The notes under the pieces were generated by a model. That model did not search any database. It worked only from the letters and a program-made list of their open reading frames with translations, and had not been told where the DNA came from. The translations under genes were made by a program, and so were the position numbers. Below, in pieces: positions 1 to 10,066 of a DNA stretch of 64,000 nt (its first letter is position 1; each line of letters opens with the position of its first letter). The DNA is taken from contig CP136068.1 in assembly GCA_032622095.1 (NCBI GenBank), forward strand, positions 13,001,729 through 13,065,728, read 5' to 3'. The DNA comes from Siphonodentalium dalli (taxonomy: Eukaryota > Mollusca > Scaphopoda > Gadilida > Siphonodentaliidae).

Positions 1-489
1 TGCAAATCAAATTATTTGTCGTAAAAAAAGTCATCTGAAAGTTAAACACCGAGGAAATGACTTAATTTTATGCTTTTAAATAGTTCTAAAGCATCATTTT
101 TGATGACGACCTTATTTTTTGCTCTCGGATGCAGCTTTCCGGTTGATGCAGCGAGTTCATCTCCCGAAAAAGAATAGTCGCACACACGACAATTATTATC
201 TTCTGTCAGTTTATGTCGCGACACGGGCCATTGTTATTGGGAAGCACAACAGATAACACGTGGGGACACCTGCCAATCATCGATGTATTTTTTTAAATCC
301 GTGACTTCATTTTGGGGAAGCTCTTCGCTGAATAGAAATGGTTTTCGCGACATTAGCTCCAGACTCTATATTTCAAATACAGAGTCGACGTTCACCCAGA
401 CTGGGTTCTATTGAGACAGACCGAAGATATTTTAGGCTGTTGAAGCTTTATTTGGCCGGTTTTGGCCGGTTTGTTGGGTAAAGGGTTAA
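1..489. mobile_element. Right end of a piggyBac-type element (cut by window edge)
   Basis: Bases 404-485 match 33842-33923 almost perfectly (one mismatch seen) and end in the same terminal sequence, TGTTGGGTAAAGGG, followed by TTAA (486-489). In the second copy this end pairs with an inverted CCCTTTACCCAACA and is flanked by TTAA, the target preferred by piggyBac transposons. The interior here (1-403) differs from the 33.5-kb copy, so this is a longer or different family member whose other end lies before the window. On the - strand 42-224 is open for 60 codons and holds a CxxC pair, but I do not recognise the protein. It lies in an intron of the integrin gene. Confidence 0.5.
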
Positions 490-576
490 CCATGTATTTC
501 TCATATACAATGTGTAACACAGCACGTATGTTCTCAACCATAGGTATATTTATTTATGCATGTATCTCCATTTCAG

Positions 577-1061
577 ATTCCTTACGAAACCGACTGCACA
601 AATGAAATATGCATGACCGATCTAAGCATCAGCCTCACATCTGACATACAAATGGTAGTTGTCAACAAAACAGAAGTAGCAACTATTACCATATCAATCA
701 AGAACACAGCTGAGCCAGCCTACCTTACGAATGCCCAAATCAAATTTAAAGGACCAGTAACATATAAACAATTTGAAAAAGTACGCGGAACCGGAAATGT
801 ACAATGTGATGAAACCATGGTAACCAGCTCAGGTGACCCAGATTTGACGCTGGAGTGTCACGTGGCTAATATTCTTACTAACCAAGACGAGACTGTGTTT
901 GCGATTACAGTTGATGTATCTCTGCTCAACTATCTTCACCGGGAAGTTGTGATCAGGGGAACAACTAAATCAGAGGGAACGGAACCAGATTATGCGTTAG
1001 AAGATAACGAGAAAACCCTGCGTCTGCCGGTAATTTATAAGGCCGGTGTGCAACTATCTGG
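577..1061 (+). CDS. Integrin alpha, exon encoding calf-1 domain (partial gene)
   Basis: This exon encodes 161 residues of the extracellular stalk of an integrin alpha subunit, a membrane receptor that pairs with a beta subunit to bind matrix or cell ligands. It begins after a pyrimidine-rich acceptor (..CCATTTCAG) in phase 0 and ends before GTTAGT at 1062 with two bases of a split Gly codon. The start DCTNEICMTDLSI is the cysteine pair that opens the calf-1 beta-sandwich. N-x-E-x-AY and later V-x-C / L-E-C spacing are also typical. The sequon NKT is a potential N-glycosylation site. The upstream propeller and thigh exons are outside the window, so ligand class cannot be judged. The ATG at 556 lies in the intron and is not a start. 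Confidence 0.85.
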
Positions 1062-3842
1062 GTTAGTGAAAAACAACTGTCTATACTAAATTATTCTATG
1101 ATTTATATAACTATTTCTATATTAAATAGATAACCACACTCAGTTAGAAACAATTGGTTTGATCTCTTTATTCATCTGGAGGGGTGTTCACGCGAAATAA
1201 ACAGACGACATATCATACAAATGCACAGTAGTCTTATCCATAGGAGTGAAATAGATTTCGTCTTTGGTATGTGACGCGGATTTGACGTCTATATGGTGGC
1301 GGCTTATGTGTACATATCGTGGCGCGATTTTATCGTGCAAGTATATATACGGAGACGGCTTTGGTGTTCATTTGGAGGCGGCTTTGACGTATATATGGTT
1401 ACGACTTTGACGTATATACGGTGACGGCTTTGACGTATATATGGTGATAGCTTTGACGTATATATGGTGGCGAATTGACGTATATATGGTGGCGGATTTG
1501 ACGTATATATATATGATGGCTCGATTTGACGTATATATGGCGGTTTGACGTATATATGGTGACGGATTTGATGTATAAATGGTGGCGGATTTGACGTAGA
1601 TATGGTGACGGTTTGACGTGTATATGGTGGCGGATTTTATGTATATTTGGTTTCGGATTTGACGTATATACGGTGGCGGATTTGACGTGTATATTGGCGG
1701 CTTTGACGTATATATGGTGGCGGAGTTGACGTATATATGGTGGCGGATTTGACGTACATATGGTGGCGGATTTGACGGATATATGGCGGCGGATTTGACG
1801 CATAAATGGTGGCGGATTTGACGTATAAATGGTAGCGGATTTGATGCATATGTGGTGACGAATTTGACGTATATACGGTGGCGGGTTTGACGTATATATG
1901 GTGGTGGTTTTGACGTATATATTGTGGCGGATTTGACGTTTATATGGTGACGGCTTTGACGTATGTATGGTGACGGCTTTGATGTATATGTGGTGGCTGA
2001 TTTGATATTTGTATGGCGTTGGGTTTGACGTCTATATAGTGACGGCTTTGGTGTACATATCGTGGCACAGCTTTGTCGTGTAAGTATATACGGAGACGGC
2101 TTTGGTGTTCATTTGGAGGCGACTTTGACGTATATATTGTTACGGCTTTGACGTATATATATATACGGTGGCGGCTTTGGCGTATATATGGTGGTAGCTT
2201 TGACGTATATATGGTGGCGGATTTGACATATATATGGTGGCGGATTTGACGTATATATTGCGGGTTGATGTACAAATGGTGTCGGATTTGACGTAGATAT
2301 GGTTGCGGTTTTACGTGTATATGGTGGCGGATTTGACGCATAAATGGTGGCGGATTTGATAAATGGTAGCGGCTTTAATGCATATATGGTGGCGAATTTG
2401 ACGTATATACGGTGGCGGATTTGACGTATATACGGTGGCGGATTTGACGTATATATGGTGGCGGATTTGACGTATATATGGTGGCGGATTTGACGTATAT
2501 ACGGTGGGTGGCAGATTTTACGTGTATATGATGGTGGCTTTGACGTATATATATATGGTGGTAGATTTGACGAATGCATGGTGGCGGATTTGACGTGTAT
2601 ATGGTGGCGGCTTTGAAATATAGATGGCGGTGGCTTTGACGTATATATGGTGACGGCTGTGACGTCTATATGGTGACGGCTTTGACGTATATATGGTGAC
2701 GGCTTTGACGTATATATGGTGGCGGATTTGACATATATATGTTGCGGCTTTGACGTATGTTTGTATATGGTGGCGGCTTTGACAATTATAAGGTGGTAGT
2801 TTTGACGTATAGATGATGACGGATATTTATGTATATATGGTGGAGGATTTGACGTGTATAGTGGTGGATTTGACGTATCTATTGTAGCGGATTTCACGTA
2901 TATATGGTGGCGAATTGACGTATAGATGGTGACGGCTTTGACGTATATATGGTGGCGGATTTGACGTATAGTTAGTGACGGCTTTGTCATGTGCATGGTG
3001 GTAGCGTTGACGTATAAATCGTGGTGGCTTTGAACTATAAATGGTGGCGGCTTTGACCTATACATGGTGGCATATTTGACGTATACATGGTGGCACATTT
3101 GACCTATATATGGTGGCGGCTTTGACGCATAGATGGTTGTGGCTTTCATGTATATATGGTGGCGGATTTGACATATATATGGTGACGTATTTGACGTATA
3201 TATGTGGTGCCGGCTTGATGGTGGGATGGTGGCGGCTTTGACGTATAGATGGTGGCGGATTTGACGTATATATGGTGGCGGCTTTAACGTATATATGGTG
3301 GCGGATTTGACGTATATATGGTGGCAGCTTTGACCTATTGATGGTGGTGGCTTTGACGTATATATGGTGGCGGATTTGACTTATATATGGTGGTAGCTTT
3401 GACGTACAGATGGTGGTAGCTTTGACATATTTATGGCGGTGGCTTTGACCGATATATGGTGGCAGCTTTGACTTATATATGGTGGCGGATTTGACGTATA
3501 AATAGGGACGACTTTGACCTATAAATGGTGGCGAATTTTACGTATATATGGTGGTTGATTTGACGTATATACGATGTCGGATTTGACGTATATACGGTGG
3601 CGGCGTTGACGTATATATAGTGACGGCTTTAGCGGGTATATGATGGTAGCTTTGACGTATTTATGGTGGCGGGTTTGGTATATATATGGTGACGGCTTTG
3701 GTGTGTATATGGTGGTAGCTATGACGTATACATTGTGGCGGATTGACGTATATATGGTGCCGACTTTGGCGTATATACGGTGGAGTTTCATCTAACCTTA
3801 CCGCAGATATTAATGCGTAAATTTGAATCTATCTTCATTCAG
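1062..3842 (+). other. Integrin intron filled by minisatellite
   Basis: The donor GTTAGT at 1062 joins the acceptor TTCATTCAG ending at 3842. Apart from about 190 bp at the 5' end and 55 bp at the 3' end, the intron is the 23-bp minisatellite described separately. Confidence 0.75.
1255..3785. repeat. 23-bp minisatellite, roughly 100 copies
   Basis: The unit is about 23 bp with core TATATATGGTGGCGGATTTG followed by ACG. Copies vary at the GGTGGCGG block (GGTGACGG, GGTGGTAG, GGTGGCGA) and in the A/C of TATATAC. Short expansions (TATATATATA) and insertions are scattered through it. The unit lacks stop codons on the - strand. Because 23 is not a multiple of 3, all - frames cycle through the same peptide (IRQIRHH-YVKSATIYTSNPPPY), giving long meaningless ORFs. 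Confidence 0.95.
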
Positions 3843-3999
3843 GTCCTCAATCCCAGAAGAAGTCGTCATCAGACCATCTAGTAGAATAAAATTCACGCAC
3901 CGATATAACATATGGAATAAAGGACCAAGTCCGCTGCTGCCAACGACAGTCGTCATCTGGGCACCACTACAACATCAATATGCCAATACAATGATCGAG
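3843..3999 (+). CDS. Integrin alpha, calf-1/calf-2 junction exon
   Basis: The exon supplies one base that completes the Gly codon of the previous exon, then 52 codons, ending in phase 0 at GAG|GTATGG. The peptide starts SSIPEEVVI and holds YNIWNKGPSPLLPTTVVIW. This matches the start of calf-2 in integrin alpha chains, where a 'valine-rich strand, N-x-GPS, hydrophobic-W' pattern is conserved. The acceptor is TTCATTCAG. The last 25 or so bases of this exon, together with the donor and the first part of the intron, are repeated about a dozen times just downstream. The exact 3' boundary therefore rests on the first GAG|GTATGG plus frame agreement with the next exon. Confidence 0.75.
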
Positions 4000-4710
4000 G
4001 TATGGGGTTATATATAATACACCTATACATGTACATCATCAATATGTCAACACAATGATCGAGGTATGGGGTTCTAGATAATACACCTATACATCATCAA
4101 TATGCCAATACAATGATCGAGGAATGGGGTTCTAGATAATACACCTATGCATCATCAATATGTCAAAAAAGTGATCGAAGTATTGGGTTCTAGGTAATCT
4201 ACTTCCAGCATCAATATGTCAATAAAGTCATCGAGGTATTGGGGTTCTAGATAATATACCCCAGCATCAATATGCCAATAAAGTCATCGAGCTATTGGGG
4301 TTCTAGATAATATACCCCCAGCATCAGTATGCCAATAAAGTCATCGAAGTATTTGGGGTTCTAGATAATATACCCCCAGCATAAATATGCCAATAACGTG
4401 ATTGATGTATCGGGGTTCTCGATAATATACCACCATCATAATTATAACAATAATATCATCGATGAGTGGGGTCTGAATAGATTAACCCTCCAGCATCAGT
4501 ATGCCAATAAATACCCATATGTATGGGGATCTGGATAGCCCTTCCCTCCAGCATGAGTATGCTAATAAAGACCCCGATTTATGGGGATCTGGATAGGGCT
4601 TCCCTCAAGTATCAGTATGCCAAAACAACCCCGATGTATGGGAATCTAAACAGCGTTTCCCTCCAGCATCCATATGACAATAAAGACACCGTTGGTCTTT
4701 CGTGCGTTGT
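3974..4710. repeat. ~57-bp tandem repeat containing exon end and splice donor
   Basis: About 13 head-to-tail copies of period 56-59 bp start near 3975, 4036, 4095, 4153, 4209, 4265, 4322, 4379, 4436, 4495, 4553, 4610 and 4668. Each begins CATCAATATGCCAATA, continues through a (G)ATCGAGGTATGGGG block and TCTAGATAATA, and ends near an ACACC or CCCAGC block. The first copy overlaps the last 25 bases of the integrin exon. Copies 2-3 keep an intact GAG|GTATGG donor-like site, and later copies lose it progressively. Confidence 0.85.
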
Positions 4711-6008
4711 AACTCTATACTGTGCCCACAGTCTGTGTGACTTATGGCCCTAATATTGGAACAATGCGTATACAGGTATTATCTATAATGTAATTGCGCT
4801 TAAGCGACGTGTCCTCATTACGTGCCGTAACCCTGGTTACTCACCATGTATGGGCACAAATCCATGGACACATAATTGTATGGACATATATTTAATCATA
4901 GCTGTCCGAACAAAATGGATAAATAAACACAACCCCAAAAGTTTAACAACAATATGATCGCCAACTACTTACTCTCTATTGTGTATAATGGGCGGCAGGA
5001 AGACGGCCTGTATTGGCCATGCCGCTCCTGTGCAGATTTTCAGGATATATATTATATTTTTGCATTATGTATTTAATTTGTGCAAATAAACAATCCAATC
5101 CAAAATCCCTAATGTGTCCACAGTTCGTGTAGCGTATGATCCATACTTATATATTGTAAATCAGAAACTGGGTATCAAATCATATGCATTGCCAAATGTT
5201 ATGAATACTTGAGAAATTGTATACAAACTACTCTCCGGTAATCGGTCCACGGAAGTTTTAGACAATTGTGGACGGTCACTGATATTTCAACGGGTTTTGT
5301 CGCCCATATGAAGTAGGGAAGGAATTCGACAAAGTTGTAACTTTGTTTATTATGCGGAGGATCTCTAATGCGTCGCAATTATAACAGCGTGCAGTAAATT
5401 CGATTCGAGCCGAGCTTTTGTGACGAATGTGAGATCCATTTTATCACATAATAACTAATGGTCTATATAATATACCCATCCAAAATGAATATGTCGATAC
5501 AGTCGTCGAGATATCTGGGTCTAGATAATATGCCCATCTAATATTAGTATGCTAATACAGTCGTCAAGGCATGTGGGTCTATAGCCTATGTCCATCCAAT
5601 GTCCATATGGCGATAAAGTTATATGCACCTACATCACATGTATATGTTGTGCGTGCGAACAAAGATGCATATTCGCATGTAGCTACGGTATGAAGCGGAA
5701 ATACAATGAAATAAAATATATGCAAACAGAAATAAAACATGATCGCATATCGAATGAACGGTCTGCAGTACGTTTTGTGAACGTTTTCTTGATATTTCAA
5801 AATGAATTTACTCAAATCTGCCTGAAATTTAATTTTGAAAATGTGTACACTTGCTTATACTGATAACGTGCACATGTGACAAATATCAAGTCATTTACCA
5901 TTGACATGTTATAATATGTCATATCTTATTAGTGTTAAAAGCGCGTACATGGCCCTGCTGGCTGAATATTTTGTCCTTGTGTAACTTTGTGCTCTGTCAT
6001 TCCTGTAG
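4711..6008 (+). other. Rest of the integrin intron
   Basis: No gene was seen. 4978-5105 ends AATAAACAATCCAATCCAA after a C/G-richer stretch and resembles the 3' tail of a degraded non-LTR element (weak). 5340-5455 is a dispersed repeat shared with 34010-34165 (core ATTCGATTCGAGCCGAGC). 5458-5640 holds three diverged copies of the ~57-bp exon-end repeat. The acceptor GTCATTCCTGTAG ends at 6008. Confidence 0.5.
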
Positions 6009-6275
6009 GTTTCCCTGTCAAAAAGTCGGAACTCGGTAATAAAGGAATGCCAAATGAAACATACCGGTGTCATCTCCAATAATGACGTCGGGGATGCGTT
6101 TCATGATGTCGATTTCGACGGTCCCCATGACGACAGAGGCCGATCAGGCGACGACGAGACGAACACGGGTATTGCAGTTACTATGACAACAACCCTGGGT
6201 TCTGTTCTACAGCGAAGGAAGCGTTCGTTGAATGAAACGTCCACAAGTCACGAAACAAAAAACACCATCAATGTG
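6009..6275 (+). CDS. Integrin alpha, calf-2 exon with furin cleavage site
   Basis: This exon encodes 89 residues, phase 0 at both ends (CTGTAG|GTTTCC; AATGTG|GTAAGA). It begins VSLSKSRNSVIKECQ, with the single Cys expected in the calf-2 loop. It then has a very acidic stretch (DVDFDGPHDDRGRSGDDE) and QRRKRSLNE near the end. RRKR (6213-6224) is a furin-type dibasic site. In integrin alpha chains lacking an inserted I domain, cleavage in this loop gives a heavy and a disulphide-linked light chain. The next residues NET form a glycosylation sequon. The position of the site, about 110 residues before the membrane helix, agrees with the family. The ATG at 6054 is internal, not a start. Confidence 0.85.
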
Positions 6276-7392
6276 GTAAGATTGCATGTTAGCATTCAGT
6301 ATATAATAGCTGCTCAATAATTGGCCCTTCTCAGTGATGTTATACAACACACTTTCGGCCACATATTACACATTTAATTAACTGAATTACAATGTCCGTC
6401 ATTACATTATAAATTAAAATCGACGCAATAACACTGGTGCGGAAATTGAGCCCTTTGTCATTTCATAATTTTGTTCAATACTAGAATACTTGAATATTAT
6501 CTTGCATAAGTTTAACTACCTTTGCTCCTAATTGGCTATATCTACCAATACTATATGAGTGAATGCACTGGAACATGGTCTTTAGTGTTGCACATACGCA
6601 GTTCCCGTCATGTAAAAGTTAACAGGTGTCATGTGAATGTTCGGTAATACTATCCGGCTGTTGTCTCAATCACCACCAACAGTTCGTCGTGCAAATACGC
6701 ACATACTCGACCTATAATGTTAAACAGGTACATACTGTGATTATTTGTTTATGAAATAAGCCGATGATGGACATATGGCTTTATTTCGTTTCATGGGGCG
6801 GGTCACAGTGAAAACACATGCTAAAGAGCGTACACCCAACAAATCGTGAGTTGGCTTATTCATCATTGTCCGCACATAATATGCTTAGAATCGTATCATT
6901 GTGGGTCGATAGTGTGAATAAACACTCTCATTTTCAGCACATTATCTACTCAATATTAGGCGATTCCAAGCATATTACTTACATACAATCAGTTATATTA
7001 TAAACAGATAAACGTGTTCTCGGGAGAACAGGCTGATTACCACATATTAACACGTGGTTGCATATTAGTGGTTAAAACCTGATTCAGCCATTCTGACAAA
7101 AATGTTCACTATCAAAATTTGCCAACTTGCCTCCTTTATTTCATTGTTTTGTACCGAAATGGTAGTGGTATCCTGCTGGAAGTTTCCAACAGTCGGAACT
7201 CTTGCGAAATTTGCAACCCTCGTCTGTGGATGCAATGGAATTTCTTGAACACGCATGGTGAGTTTGGGTCTCGTGCAAGGGGCTGCAAAGAAAATAGTTT
7301 AAAATACGAAGTTGGTCACTCCAATAAACAATTTGCCCACGTCCCTATGGTAATTTATACTAGCCCACGTCGGATAAAACTGAATTATTACT
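6276..7392 (+). other. Intron sequence, nothing recognised
   Basis: Unique-looking AT-rich intron. Short ORFs on both strands near 7065-7394 overlap each other and carry no recognisable motif. Confidence 0.5.
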
Positions 7393-9103
7393 AATTGGCC
7401 GGATTCGTCATCTCCGGTTTAAACATCCGAGTTTAAACCTGGTTTAAACCTACATTGGCGATCCAGCCAAACCGGGTTTAAGGGGCCGTTTTTGTCGTTC
7501 AGTTACCAACTAATTGACTAACTCGATTTGGTGATATGAACATACAGTCAAACTACCGTCTTACCTATCGGACCAAAAGACAAGCCGATATAATGGTTAT
7601 TGACATGTCATAAATTATCGCCAAAGCGTGCATGATTTATTCATTGAGAAATGAGTATCGCTCATGGACCATTAATCCGATCTCTTTGTGGGTTTAAATC
7701 AATCTGACAAAGGTCATGTCTCTCAACACGATTTCCATGCGCTGTTTATCATTTTGTTTGTGATTGATTTTCTGCAAGATGTTTTACCCGCAAAGACAAC
7801 ATTTTGTGTATTTACATGTACATATGTATATATTAAAGGGTATATGTGCTGTATTTATGTATGTCCGTTTGTTTGTTCGCAACTGTTCTAAAACTGATTT
7901 AAAAATAAGCAAAATTTAAAATAAATTTAAAAAATGTGTTGTTAATTGATTAAGGAGTTGTATCTAACAAGAAACAATATTTAAAAATTATATTAATATT
8001 TGTCTGTTTTATATATAAGTAAATTGTTTTCAAATTAAAATGTTTAAATGATCGAAATGTGCGAAAATGTGACGCATGCTCCTGTCGCACGGATGCTGAA
8101 TAAGGGCTACATAATCGAGTCAATTCTGGACCGAGAGGTCTGTCAAGTAAAGGCAATTTGCCTATGATTACACACCAGAAGCGGCATCTGAACTGTTTGA
8201 AGTGGGCAACTATACAGAGGCACAGCTTTTAATAAAGAAATATATTACATGCGTTGCTTTTTTTCAATGTAATACATTTTCCGTCATGCAGAAAATCAAA
8301 ACGTTCCCAGGTTCTGAACTGGTGGAATATTATGGGAATGTATTGGCGGGGCCAAAGTAGAGCTTTGTGGCATGATCTACGTCAAAATAAGTTATCAAAT
8401 TTGACTCATATAGCATTATAAGTTTAGGATTGCAAGCTATGTGTATAGGATATCTGGTCATGCAGTAGCATCCTTTTGGTGTCAAAATAAAAACGTTGAG
8501 CCATTCAAATGAATTCGTAGAAGCACAAGATAGTTGTTAAAATCACAATGAGTGAACCATGCCATTCTCTGTAACGGCTAACTGAGGACGAGGTTGATTG
8601 CCGAAGATGATTGGTCACGAATCGGACGTGGTTGTTTGAGGAAGGTAATTGGTCACGAATAGCTCTACGTTATGCTAACACGCACCTTAAAACGCGGCGA
8701 TCAATCGCCAGCGCGTGTGCAATATGAATAGACCCTAAGCTTATAAAACGCAAACAAAATATCGAAATTGACAAAAACTTATCCCCACACGCTTTAAAGT
8801 TGTGAGTGCTTCTCGCTTATACATTTCCAATCAAAAATATGGTCGCTGTCGTAATTATTTATTTTCGCAATCAATAAAACGAGGCGGTCCGCGTTAGGAA
8901 AGTACGATTACTTATCTCGGCGATACAGAGACACTACTGCTAAACCACTGGTCTGGCTGGACCAGGTTTAAACCATAGATGACGAGTGCGTCACTTAGAC
9001 CTGCGGTCGCAGGTTTAAGCACGAATTTTGCTGACATACGGCTGTTTAAACCTTGAGGATTACGTAGAGCAGGTTCAAACCTGAGATGACGAATCGGGCC
9101 ATT
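7393..9103. mobile_element. 1.7-kb non-autonomous DNA transposon with inverted ends
   Basis: The left end AATTGGCCGGATTCGTCATC followed by TCCGGTTTAAAC is mirrored by the right end (read in reverse) ATAATGGCCCGATTCGTCATC and TCAGGTTTGAACC. Both ends continue into blocks rich in GGTTTAAAC (7410-7480 and 8965-9085), so the inverted ends are long but imperfect. The interior is AT-rich, with no transposase frame. Superfamily is unclear: TAAT/ATTA flanks could be a short target duplication. Confidence 0.6.
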
Positions 9104-9949
9104 ATGTCTATCTCAAAGATAATAGTGCTTAATTCCCGATGTACTACGAAACATCTGTGATGTTTCACACATAATTATTATTACAAGCTACTAAATACAA
9201 TTTGTATTTAATAGTAAACTCTTCATTGTATTGACTCTTGGTCCTAAAACTGAAATATAACTTCAAGTTCCGATTTGTTATTACATTTTATTAAAGGATA
9301 CTGTACACACCTGTTGTTGTTGGCTTCTATAGTATCTGGGTCGTAGAAGAAGGTAACCAGATTTCTCTTGAGTACGATGTAATGTTATGGATGGCAGATT
9401 AGCCGGAATGCTAAAATGCCAATTGTCGTTGTCGAGTAATTTTTGGACAGTTTTCAAGCAAATATATCAAATGAATGTTATATTATATTATATGCATACT
9501 ACTCCCATATACTCATTTAAGTCACTGAGTGGCTTGAATATACGCCCCGTAGCAACAATTTTTTTACACGACCATGTGTGCCACGCGTTGCCCAATCCAC
9601 TATCCATGAATTATTTTGATTACGCCTTGTATACACAAAAGTTCGTAATTTAATTAATAGCTCCAGCCATAAATTAAATTTATATCAAACTATTAACTTT
9701 GATTTTAAGATAACCTTTTAACCTAAAAGTTTACAGAAATACACATTCGAATCAAATTCTAAATATTATCGATATTAGATCGCTTTTATCACCGGGAATT
9801 TATTGAAAATGGCATACAGTACCCATTTAAATACTCGAGACACACCTGTGCTTTCCTCTCTGTGTTGCTACACACATATGTGTTGGTATCTTCAGACATG
9901 AACGCAGTCACGATATTTTACATGCTAAGGCTGATAATTATATTTTCAG
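9104..9949 (+). other. Intron sequence, nothing recognised
   Basis: AT-rich intron ending in the acceptor TATATTTTCAG. No repeat or ORF of note was seen. Confidence 0.5.
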
Positions 9950-10066
9950 GGTTGTACCACGAATTGTACGCTTATTGTGTGCCATACAAACCGCATGGAC
10001 GCACATACGGAAGAGAACATCGAAATTAAATTCAGCCTGTCAAAGGGAATTCTACCAGAAAACAAG
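9950..10066 (+). CDS. Integrin alpha, calf-2 light-chain exon
   Basis: This exon encodes 39 residues, phase 0 at both ends (TTTCAG|GGTTGT; AACAAG|GTAAAT). It starts GCTTNCTLIVCHTNRMD. The three cysteines in C-x3-C-x4-C spacing are a hallmark of the light chain after the cleavage site; two of them normally make the disulphides that hold heavy and light chains together. The following EENIEIKFSLSKGIL is a typical amphipathic beta strand of calf-2. Neighbouring exons join without frame change. Confidence 0.85.

Noticed and set aside
1399-3791. Long - strand ORFs (up to 346 codons) with IRQIRHH / YVKSATIYTS repeats
   Set aside because: They are the stop-free 23-bp minisatellite read in cycling frames, not a protein gene.
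4523-4753. 76-codon + ORF with repeated IYGDLD peptides
   Set aside because: It is the ~57-bp intronic repeat read through.
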